Shown here: one piece after another, positions 17,676 through 24,676 of the stretch | Position numbering within the stretch: the stretch's first letter is position 1 | How the letters are laid out: every line of letters begins with the position of its first letter | Notes under the pieces: generated by a model | The model's database searches: none | What the model saw: only the letters and a program-made list of their open reading frames with translations | What the model was told of the DNA's origin: nothing | Assembly (NCBI RefSeq): GCF_902770715.1 | Contig: NZ_CACXTS010000020.1 | Location: 1-34,695, forward strand | DNA length: 34,695 bases | Direction: 5' to 3' | Source: an uncultured Methanobrevibacter sp. | GTDB lineage: Archaea > Methanobacteriota > Methanobacteria > Methanobacteriales > Methanobacteriaceae | Translations under genes and position numbers: made by a program

Positions 17676-18389
17676 ATGAAATTAGGTTTTACAACACTGG
17701 CTTTATTCATGCAACCCAACAATGACATCATCAATTTAGCTAAAAAACACGGATTTGAAATAATAGAGATTCTTGGTGAAGGCCCTTTCTTTGAAAAAGA
17801 TAATATGGAATTCAAGGACTGCGGACTTGATATGAGAATTCATGCAGCAACAGTGGACATTAACATCGCTAGTTTAAACAAAGGAATAAGGGCTGAAAGT
17901 GTAAAACAGATGATTCAATGCGGTCAATATGCAGAAACAATAAATGCAAATACAATTACTGTGCATCCCGGAATCATTGGCCGAAATGAACCTCACCTTA
18001 GAAAATGGGCACTTGAAATAGCTGTTGAAAGCATTGGGGAAATAATTGACAATACCAATGTTGAAATTTCAGTTGAAAATATGCCTGTCAGGGGAAAATT
18101 TTTAGGAAATACAGTTGAAGAGATTGAAATGATTCAGGAGGCAACAGGCTGCAGCTTGACTATTGATACCGGCCATGGGAACACTTGCGGCAATTTAGAA
18201 GATATGTTAAGTTTAAAAAACATCAGTTATTGTCATCTAAATGATAATGATGGTGTTAAAGATCAACACATTACCTTAGGTGAAGGTACACTTGATTTAA
18301 GCCTGTTAAAGAAGATTGATACAGCAATCATTGAATTAAACAACTTTGACAACATTCTAAAGAGTAAAGAGGTTATTGATAACTTATAA
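17676..18389 (+). CDS. Sugar phosphate isomerase/epimerase-like TIM-barrel protein
   Basis: Protein of 237 residues of the xylose isomerase-like/AP endonuclease 2 fold. Visible metal-ligand motifs are VEISVENMP (Glu), TIDTGHGN (Asp, His) and YCHLNDNDGVKDQHITLGEG (His residues and Glu), preceded by TVHPGI. These are the divalent-metal residues of the family, which includes hydroxypyruvate isomerase-like enzymes and endonuclease IV. The substrate cannot be told. It is divergent from padR with 67 bases between starts, and convergent with the HAD gene. Confidence 0.7.
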   Translation: MKLGFTTLALFMQPNNDIINLAKKHGFEIIEILGEGPFFEKDNMEFKDCGLDMRIHAATVDINIASLNKGIRAESVKQMIQCGQYAETINANTITVHPGIIGRNEPHLRKWALEIAVESIGEIIDNTNVEISVENMPVRGKFLGNTVEEIEMIQEATGCSLTIDTGHGNTCGNLEDMLSLKNISYCHLNDNDGVKDQHITLGEGTLDLSLLKKIDTAIIELNNFDNILKSKEVIDNL

Positions 18390-18410
18390 TTTATTATTTT
18401 TTTATAAGTT
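18381..18410. terminator. Hairpin at the end of the TIM-barrel gene
   Basis: AACTTATAA (18381-18389, containing the stop codon) pairs perfectly with TTATAAGTT (18402-18410); the loop carries a T-run. The right arm is also the first unit of the heptad cluster that follows. Confidence 0.55.
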
Positions 18411-18439
18411 ATTAATTATAAGTTATAAGTTATAAGTTA
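18405..18439. repeat. Second TAAGTTA heptad cluster
   Basis: Four exact TAAGTTA units at 18405, 18419, 18426 and 18433 and one degenerate unit (TTAATTA) at 18412, all in a single 7-bp phase. This is the same word and period as the array upstream of parA, 9.8 kb away. It lies between two convergent genes and therefore is not a promoter. Confidence 0.75.
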
Positions 18440-18458
18440 AAACTTCAAAAAAAATAAT

Positions 18459-19253
18459 TTAGAAGTCAATTTCAGTGACTTCAAAAATGTCTTCAATGAT
18501 GTAATCTGTCTTATCCATCATCTTAGGAGATACTTCTTCCTGCTGTTCAATTGTCAGAACACTGATATCGGCTTTTTTGAATGCTAATATGTCATTTAAT
18601 CCATCTCCAACCATCATGACCTTATAGCCGCCTTCCTTTAAAATGGAAACAACTTCGCATTTTCCTCTTGTAGAAACGGTTCCATAAGCATTGTCTTCAG
18701 GAACATCAAGCATATTGGCCAATCTATTGATTGCACCTTTCCTATCGCCTGATGCTATAAAAATTTCAATTCCTCGTGATTTTAATATTTCAACAGTTTC
18801 AAATACTTTAGGGAAGAATTTACCTGCTGATGTAATTGTGTATGCAACTACACCCAAATCCATGTCCACAATTAAAGCGGATCCGTTGCACAATTCCATA
18901 TGGGGAATCTTTTCCCTTAAAATATCAAATCCGTCAGTAATATCTGAAACTTTTGTATGTTTTTCAGCATTGAGAATATCCTTAACTTCAGCTTTTGAGA
19001 CCTGTTTGGTTGAAAAGCTTATGTCAAAATCAATGTTATATTCTTTAATAACGTCTGAAATTAAAGTGTTTGGATCTAATTCTTGAAGTTTATTTGTATT
19101 GAATTGCAGAACTACCAAAGCAAGGGAATCAGCTGCTTCAATCAAATCCAGGGAGTTGATGTCTGTGAATATATTGCCATTTATAACATCTTTTATGACC
19201 CTAAATCTTTCTATTAATGTTCCGGAGTTATCAAATACAACAGCTTTTTTCAT
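18459..19253 (-). CDS. HAD-superfamily protein, soluble P-type-ATPase-like
   Basis: Protein of 264 residues. HAD motif I is FDNSGTL with the nucleophile Asp8; the second acidic residue of ordinary HAD phosphatases is Ser10. Motif III lysine lies in the TRGKCEVV region, and motif IV is MVGDGLNDILAFKKADIS, which resembles the P-domain of P-type ATPases. It therefore fits the small archaeal group of soluble P-type-ATPase-like HAD proteins. Ser in place of the general acid suggests weak phosphatase turnover or a different role. The substrate is unknown. It is convergent with the TIM-barrel gene and divergent from gatA. Confidence 0.7.
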   Translation of the reverse strand: MKKAVVFDNSGTLIERFRVIKDVINGNIFTDINSLDLIEAADSLALVVLQFNTNKLQELDPNTLISDVIKEYNIDFDISFSTKQVSKAEVKDILNAEKHTKVSDITDGFDILREKIPHMELCNGSALIVDMDLGVVAYTITSAGKFFPKVFETVEILKSRGIEIFIASGDRKGAINRLANMLDVPEDNAYGTVSTRGKCEVVSILKEGGYKVMMVGDGLNDILAFKKADISVLTIEQQEEVSPKMMDKTDYIIEDIFEVTEIDF

Positions 19254-19365
19254 GATTAATTATTAGTAAAAAAATTATATTTAAAAGTATTTAAAAAAAA
19301 CAACTTTATAAACCTTAAAAAATAGAATATTAATATTATAATTTACGATTATTATAGGTGTTTTA

Positions 19366-20736
19366 ATGAACGTTATTGAAAAGTTAAACTCCATTAAAAG
19401 TGGAGAAATGACAGCTAAAGAAAATCTTGAAGGCTTCATTAAAGTTATTGATGAGAATAACGAAACCATTAATGCATTCATTGAATTAAACTATGAAAAT
19501 GCATTAAAGCAAGCGGAAGCTATCGATGAAAAGATAGCTAAAGGCGAAGAAGTAGGCGCTTTGGCTGGATTAGTATTTGGTATAAAAGCAAACATTAATG
19601 TTGAAGATTTGATTATTTCAGCAGCTTCCAAAACCTTAGAAGACTACATCGGAAGCTATAATGCAACTGTTGTCAATGAAATATTAGCTGAAGACGGTAT
19701 AATCATCGGTATTCTGAATATGGATGAATTTGCAGCAGGAAGCTCAACAGAAACATCATACTATGGACCTACCCAAAACCCTAAGGCAATGGGCAGAATT
19801 CCTGGAGGTTCATCCGGTGGATGTGCAGCAGCTGTAGCGGCTGAAATGTGTGACATTGCAATCGGATCCGATACCGGTGGTTCAATCAGAAACCCAGCTT
19901 CACATTGTGGAGTTGTCGGATTTAAGCCAACTTACGGTGCCGTTTCAAGACAAGGACTTTTAGACTTATCCATGAGTCTAGACCAAATCGGACCATTAGC
20001 TAATGATGTAAGCGGAATAGCTTTAGCATTAAACACAATTGCAAATTACGATGAAACCGAATGTACTACCTTAGACTGGGATAAACCTGACTTTACTGAA
20101 TTATTAGATGAAACATCCCTAGAAGGTATGAAAATAGCAGTATGTAAAGAGTTCATCGAAGTTACTGATGAAGAAATCAACAAGACTGTCAATAAAGCTA
20201 TCAATAAATTAGTTGATGCGGGTGCTGAGCTTGTTGAGGTAAGCTTTGATTATATCGATTTATGCTTGCCAACATACTACCTAATCAACTATGTGGAATT
20301 CTTCTCCGCAACCAGAAAATATGATGGAAGGGACTACGGTTCCAGAATCGAAGAAGTATGCGGTGACGAAGTACTTAGAAGAATCAAAATAGGTTCTCAC
20401 ATTGCGGAAGCTGAATTCAGTGGTAAATACTACAAGCAAGCATTAAAAGCAAGATCAGTAATCAGGGCTGAAATCACATCAATGCTTGAAAACGTTGACT
20501 TGATTGTAGGACCTACCGTGCCAAAACTTCCTCACGAAATTGGTGCTGAACTTGAACCGATGGAAATGTATGCTTACGATATCCTAACCGTAATAGCTAA
20601 CCTCGCAGGTATTCCAGCGGCAAGCATTCCTGCCGGTGAAGTCGACGGCATTCCTGTAGGATTGCAAATCCAAGCTAAACCATTGGATGATGAAAAAATT
20701 ATTAAAGCTATGAGTGTTTTCGAAAACACTCAATAA
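19366..20736 (+). CDS. gatA: Asp-tRNA(Asn)/Glu-tRNA(Gln) amidotransferase subunit A
   Basis: Glutaminase subunit of GatCAB, 456 residues, which supplies ammonia for amidating misacylated tRNA; in archaea GatCAB mainly makes Asn-tRNA(Asn). The amidase signature triad is complete: Lys74 (FGIKANI), Ser149/Ser150 (GGSSGG) and nucleophile Ser173 (SDTGGSIR). The start has AGGTG five bases before ATG and a TATA-like CTTTATAAA about 60 bases upstream. gatB and gatC are not in the window. It is followed by T-rich tracts near 20743 and 20777, likely terminators. Confidence 0.95.
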   Translation: MNVIEKLNSIKSGEMTAKENLEGFIKVIDENNETINAFIELNYENALKQAEAIDEKIAKGEEVGALAGLVFGIKANINVEDLIISAASKTLEDYIGSYNATVVNEILAEDGIIIGILNMDEFAAGSSTETSYYGPTQNPKAMGRIPGGSSGGCAAAVAAEMCDIAIGSDTGGSIRNPASHCGVVGFKPTYGAVSRQGLLDLSMSLDQIGPLANDVSGIALALNTIANYDETECTTLDWDKPDFTELLDETSLEGMKIAVCKEFIEVTDEEINKTVNKAINKLVDAGAELVEVSFDYIDLCLPTYYLINYVEFFSATRKYDGRDYGSRIEEVCGDEVLRRIKIGSHIAEAEFSGKYYKQALKARSVIRAEITSMLENVDLIVGPTVPKLPHEIGAELEPMEMYAYDILTVIANLAGIPAASIPAGEVDGIPVGLQIQAKPLDDEKIIKAMSVFENTQ

Positions 20737-20956
20737 ACTTCTTTTTTAACAACCCCCAACAATAATAGGATAACTTTTTTTTATTGAACTAGTAGTTCCA
20801 ACATGATTTTTTCTATGAAAATTGATTAAATAATATCATCATTATTGTACTAAAATAAACAAAAAAGATTTTAAAATTATTTATTTAGAATTTAAACAAT
20901 TATTAACTTGTTTTATTAAAAAATAAGATGCAAGTGAGTACTTACATTCGAAAAAC

Positions 20957-21085
20957 TTTATATACAGTCCTTTACAGACTAATTAGTAGGTGGGAATAGT
21001 TAAATCAAACCCACATAATATGCAATGAAATACGTTCTCCATTTTAAATCAACCTGAAGGTTATTTATTATAACCTTCTTTATTT
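20957..21085 (+). ncRNA. Candidate small RNA with own promoter and terminator
   Basis: In the 501-base gap after gatA: a TATA box TTTATATA (20957-20964), then a perfect palindrome ACTAATTAGT (20978-20987) at the predicted start. A small stem 20990-20994/21010-21014 (GTGGG/CCCAC) follows. A strong 9-bp hairpin 21056-21064/21070-21078 (GAAGGTTAT/ATAACCTTC) is followed by TTTATTT. The transcript would be about 100 nt from roughly 20985. The only reading frame is a ten-codon ATG at 21025. I do not recognise the family. The rest of the gap (20737-20956) is AT-rich with T-runs after gatA. Confidence 0.5.
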
Positions 21086-21166
21086 CCTATATCTCAAATT
21101 TTAATTTTTTCAACAACTGTTTTTTAATGACTTCACAACACCAATTTCAATCACCCTTTTCATTTA

Positions 21167-21188
21167 TTTACACTTGAAATGTACCTCT
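21167..21188 (-). other. Isolated ORB-like site 10.7 kb from the origin
   Basis: TTTACACTTGAAAT (21167-21180) followed by GTACCTCT (21181-21188). Both the core and the flanking arm match the origin copy at 32123-32141 (acttgaaatgtacctct). It lies 50 bases upstream of the next gene. The match is longer than at 6763, so binding by Orc1/Cdc6 is plausible. Confidence 0.6.
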
Positions 21189-21237
21189 AAAATTTAATAT
21201 AAAATAAGAACAATAGATTATACAAGAGGTTATTTAT

Positions 21238-22734
21238 ATGACAAGAATTGGACTTGCTTATATCAGTGGAGCCGTTCCTGGATTCGAAGATTTTGGAAAT
21301 CTTCCAACAGACATCGTTAAAGAAAACGGGCTTGTTGATGGTTTGAAAGCTTCAGAAGAACTTGACGCATTAATAATCCCTGGCGGAACACTGATCGAAT
21401 CAAATGATATTAACATGGACTTAAATACCGAAATCAAAAGGATGGCCCGTGACGGAAAGCCAATTATCGGAATCTGTGCAGGATTTCAACTTCTATCAAA
21501 TCAGATAGATATCGGTAGAAAATCCCCGGTGCCTATTGTGAAGGAGGGCCTTGGTCTAATAGATGTTGACTTTTCACCATTGATTACAAGTGACCGTGTT
21601 AAAGCGAAAGTATTCGACAACTCCTTTTTAGTAAAAAACCAGACCGAAGATGTGGACGGATTCCATACACACACCTACGGTAAAGTTGAAGGAGATGCAA
21701 AGCCCTTGTTCTATTCTAAAGTCCAAAGAATGAATTACGGTGACGTCAACAAGGAGGCTGAATACAACATATTTTCAGGCGCATGCAATGACGACGGGAA
21801 CGTAATCGGTACCATGATTCATGGCATATTGGATGAAAATCCTATTCTTGTAGAAAATCTATTTGAAAAGATAGATGCAACAGACATCGATGAAATATAC
21901 AATAGAAACCTCAAAGTCAAGGAATTCCTTCAGAGTGAAGTTGGAATAAACACCAACATTAATGTTCCAAAATTAGAAAACAAACCTCAAAAGCCGAAAT
22001 ACTTAATGATTGGAAGTAACGGATCAGATTCCGGCAAAACTTTCATCATGACAGGCCTTGCAGGTGCAATAAGAAAAAGAGGATATAAGGTTGCACTTCT
22101 CAAAGTTGGCCCTGATGTACGTGACATTATACCTGGACTATATCTGACAAAAGGAAAAATGGAAGACTTCGCATCCGTGAAAATTGGACATTTGGGCTGG
22201 GCCGATATAGAATCTACAATAGCAAAGCTCAATTCATCAGACTATGATATTGTTTTGATTGAAGGCGTCATGAGTGTGTTTACAGGTCTTTTAAATGAAA
22301 AGGTTCCATTTTCAGCAGCTGAAATCGCAATGTCATCAAAAATCCCAATGATATTGGCTTCAGGTGTCAATAAAGGAGGAATAGAATCAGCTGCAATCGA
22401 TTTGGTTTCACATGCGAATATGCTTGAAAAATTCGGAATACCTGTAGAAGCTATACTTCTCAACAAAGTCTACAATGATGACATATTCAACCAAGTAGTG
22501 CCTTATATCAAAAACAATACTAATGTTGAAAAAGTATTGAAGCTACCTAAATTAAAGTCTGCGGATATGAGAGGATTTATTCCTGAAGTTGAAATAAGAT
22601 ATGAATTGTTCACAAGCCATGCAATGGATCTGATTGAAAACAATTTAGACGTTGATGAAATTATTGAGATGACCCGTGAAGTTGAATTCGATAAAATCTA
22701 CACATTTGATGAAATAAAAAGCAAGGTGATTTAA
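21238..22734 (+). CDS. CobB/CobQ-like amidotransferase with reversed domain order
   Basis: Protein of 498 residues with two domains. Residues 1-215 form a class I glutamine amidotransferase: nucleophile Cys80 in GICAGFQLL, His195 in GTMIHGILDENP, the CobB/CobQ type of triad. Residues about 253-498 form a P-loop synthetase of the dethiobiotin synthetase fold, Walker A GSNGSDSGKT (259-268), with the downstream IEGVMSVF motif typical of CobB. In cobyrinic and cobyric acid synthases the P-loop domain comes first, so this order is permuted. It may amidate a carboxylate of a cobamide- or F430-like tetrapyrrole or another cofactor; the substrate is inference. AGAGGT precedes ATG. The next gene overlaps its stop (TAATG). 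Confidence 0.7.
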   Translation: MTRIGLAYISGAVPGFEDFGNLPTDIVKENGLVDGLKASEELDALIIPGGTLIESNDINMDLNTEIKRMARDGKPIIGICAGFQLLSNQIDIGRKSPVPIVKEGLGLIDVDFSPLITSDRVKAKVFDNSFLVKNQTEDVDGFHTHTYGKVEGDAKPLFYSKVQRMNYGDVNKEAEYNIFSGACNDDGNVIGTMIHGILDENPILVENLFEKIDATDIDEIYNRNLKVKEFLQSEVGINTNINVPKLENKPQKPKYLMIGSNGSDSGKTFIMTGLAGAIRKRGYKVALLKVGPDVRDIIPGLYLTKGKMEDFASVKIGHLGWADIESTIAKLNSSDYDIVLIEGVMSVFTGLLNEKVPFSAAEIAMSSKIPMILASGVNKGGIESAAIDLVSHANMLEKFGIPVEAILLNKVYNDDIFNQVVPYIKNNTNVEKVLKLPKLKSADMRGFIPEVEIRYELFTSHAMDLIENNLDVDEIIEMTREVEFDKIYTFDEIKSKVI

Positions 22735-23147
22735 TGGCACTTAACTTAAGCCCTGAACCGGGCGTAAAGCTTACAAAAAAGGATAGGGCACATTTATTGA
22801 AAAAAATGAAGCAAGGGTGGAAAGCCACTTGTCTGATTCCAGATTATGTCTTTGATGAAAACGGCGATATCCAAATCAATTCCGATAAAAACCGCCGCCT
22901 AGTGAAAGTTGTCAGAATCCAAGATGATGGAATCCACATAGAAAAGGCATTGAAAACTAAGACATTGAGAATAAGATGGGATAAAATAGCTTCAATAGGT
23001 AATTCAAAAGAAGTTAAAGATGCTTTAGAAATAAAAATGAAAGATGGTAAGTATGTTGCTTTCGGAATTTATAATTCCTATAAAATAAAGCAAAATACCA
23101 AATTCATTGCAGATTACATTGCAAATAAATGCAATGAGAGGAATTAA
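22734..23147 (+). CDS. Conserved hypothetical protein, coupled to the CobB/Q-like gene
   Basis: Basic protein of 137 residues that I do not recognise. The N-terminal half is Lys/Arg-rich (KKDRAHLLKKMKQGWKA). The C-terminal half looks like alternating short beta strands (TLRIRWDKIASIG, LEIKMKDGKYVAFGIY) ending in a helix, reminiscent of a PH-like barrel. Its ATG overlaps the preceding stop and is preceded by AAGGTGAT, so it is co-translated with the amidotransferase-like protein. This suggests a shared pathway. Its stop is two bases from the ribB stop on the other strand. Confidence 0.65.
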   Translation: MALNLSPEPGVKLTKKDRAHLLKKMKQGWKATCLIPDYVFDENGDIQINSDKNRRLVKVVRIQDDGIHIEKALKTKTLRIRWDKIASIGNSKEVKDALEIKMKDGKYVAFGIYNSYKIKQNTKFIADYIANKCNERN

Positions 23148-23159
23148 ATTTATTCCTCT
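23137..23159. terminator. Bidirectional hairpin between the hypothetical gene and ribB
   Basis: AGAGGAAT (23137-23144) pairs perfectly with ATTCCTCT (23152-23159). The seven-base loop holds the stop codon of the plus-strand gene and most of the ribB stop. Confidence 0.7.
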
Positions 23160-23833
23160 AAATATTTATTAATGATGTCTTCGCCTTTAAGCAAGACCAA
23201 TCCATTTTCTTCGGCGTATTTGCGAGCGTCGGCAACTGAAGTAGCCTGTCCGGTTTCACCGTCCATCATTTCACAAACTACACAAACAGGAGTAACGCCA
23301 GCCATTTCACATAAAGCAAGACCTATTTCTGTGTGTCCTTGTCTATTTTTAACAAGACCATCCGCACCTCTTAAAAGACATACGTGTCCAGGTGATCTAA
23401 AGGTAGCCCCGAATTCATCAAATCTTTCTTCTTTCATCATTTTAGCCATTTCACTAATGGTCATTGCTCTGTCATGGTCTGTTACACCAGTGAATGATTT
23501 TCTGTGGTTGGTCCAAACAGAAAATGAAGACCTTTCATCATATGGAATATCAGTTGGTGCAAGTTTAGCTAATTCAGGATATTTTTCTGATGCCGCTTCC
23601 ATAATATCTACCATAAACGGCAAATGAATTGCATCACAAAAATCAGCGTGCAAACAATTGCAAATTAATCCACCTGCATCATTCCTCATGGTTGCAATGG
23701 ATTTAGGGGTTACAAACTCGGAAGCGATAATCATGTCAACTTCCCCTTCCCTATCATCATCATCAAAAACGAGTACAAACTCACCATTTCTAATAGCTTC
23801 TAAAGCTTCATCTAAATTTGTTTCTTGATTCAT
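23150..23833 (-). CDS. ribB: 3,4-dihydroxy-2-butanone 4-phosphate synthase
   Basis: Converts ribulose 5-phosphate to the four-carbon unit of riboflavin. The protein has 227 residues, the size of stand-alone RibB. The acidic loop DDDDREGEVDMI binds metal and substrate. GHVCLLRG and GHTEIGLALCEMAGV are the other conserved segments. The start has AAGGAG eight bases before ATG. An FMN riboswitch lies in the leader (aptamer ends about 55 bases before the start), so expression should fall when FMN is plentiful. ribK lies just upstream in the same direction. Confidence 0.93.
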   Translation of the reverse strand: MNQETNLDEALEAIRNGEFVLVFDDDDREGEVDMIIASEFVTPKSIATMRNDAGGLICNCLHADFCDAIHLPFMVDIMEAASEKYPELAKLAPTDIPYDERSSFSVWTNHRKSFTGVTDHDRAMTISEMAKMMKEERFDEFGATFRSPGHVCLLRGADGLVKNRQGHTEIGLALCEMAGVTPVCVVCEMMDGETGQATSVADARKYAEENGLVLLKGEDIINKYLEE

Positions 23834-23888
23834 AGTAATTTCTCCTTATAATACTAGAACCAGGGCTAAAAATAACTAAAATACTTAT

Positions 23889-24016
23889 TTTCTTCTCTTC
23901 CATCCGGACTATCACCGTCGGTTTTGGAATCTCACCAAATCAACACTTTTTGTGCTCGTGGACTTATTTTTACAAAATCACCACCGGTGGAGAATTTCAC
24001 TCCGCCCCGAGAACGC
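23889..24016 (-). promoter_or_regulatory. FMN riboswitch (RFN element) in the ribB leader
   Basis: On the minus strand the conserved blocks appear in order: TCGGGGCGGAGTGAAATTC, CTCCACCGGTGGTGA, AGTCCACGAGC, the paired GATTTGGTGAGATTCCAAAA, CCGACGGTGATAGTCCGGAT and GAAGAGAAG. All junction consensus positions of the bacterial RFN element that I can recall are present, and P1 can pair (TTCTC with GAGAA). There is no clear terminator hairpin between the aptamer and AAGGAG of ribB, so control of translation or an archaeal-type termination is likely. Confidence 0.95.
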
Positions 24017-24082
24017 ATTATCAAATATATTTATCATGTATAAAATACTTTGTGGTATTTCCACTTAAAAATTAAAAAATAA

Positions 24083-24457
24083 TTAGAATTCTAGGGATAC
24101 AATATCCCCATCTTTTAAATTCATTTGATCCCTTAATTTATTCTCTGCAATGAACTCAAGATAATTTTCCTCATGAGTGGTCTTTGCAGGAAAAACTATG
24201 GCACCATTAATCTCATCACACAATTTAGCCGGTATATACTTTACGGCTCCAAAACCCTCATCAGGCTTAATCAAATTTTGACAATTATTCTTAATCTCAT
24301 TTATTTCATCCAGATAATCATCACTGACAACAACATTTAATGTTCCTGGGAATGGAACAAAACCCAAATTCCTTTCAAACTCGAGAGAGTAAAACTCCTG
24401 TGATAGGAAATAAGCCGCTTTTCCCAAACCGGTTGTAACTTCACCATTAATTTTCAT
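24083..24457 (-). CDS. ribK: CTP-dependent riboflavin kinase
   Basis: Archaeal enzyme of 124 residues that phosphorylates riboflavin to FMN using CTP. The N-terminal GEVTTGLGKAAYFLS (about 4-18) and VPFPGTLNV (about 35-43) are the hallmarks of the RibK cradle-loop barrel. The length equals that of a stand-alone RibK without the HTH domain seen in some archaea (RbkR). It sits directly upstream of the FMN riboswitch and ribB, so the product of this enzyme is the ligand that would repress the next gene. Confidence 0.9.
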   Translation of the reverse strand: MKINGEVTTGLGKAAYFLSQEFYSLEFERNLGFVPFPGTLNVVVSDDYLDEINEIKNNCQNLIKPDEGFGAVKYIPAKLCDEINGAIVFPAKTTHEENYLEFIAENKLRDQMNLKDGDIVSLEF

Positions 24458-24676
24458 GAAATAACCTCTAATTAAAATCGATATTAGTCATGTTAATATT
24501 AAAATTTTAAAGATATTTCTTATTTAAACACATTATGAAAAAATATGCTAAAATCTTATCTAAGAAATATAGATTAGATACTATAAGTTACTTCATTTTG
24601 ATTAATAAATATTTTTGAAGAAATTTATTTAACAATTGAAAAATAAAAGTATTACTATAATGAATTTTACAGGGTA

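Noticed and set aside
18011..18019. ACTTGAAAT as another ORB site
   Set aside because: Only a partial core inside a coding region, without TTTAC or the arm.
24535..24618. 27-codon basic reading frame upstream of tfrA
   Set aside because: No ribosome site, AT-rich composition gives Lys/Ile/Tyr codons by chance, and nothing supports translation.
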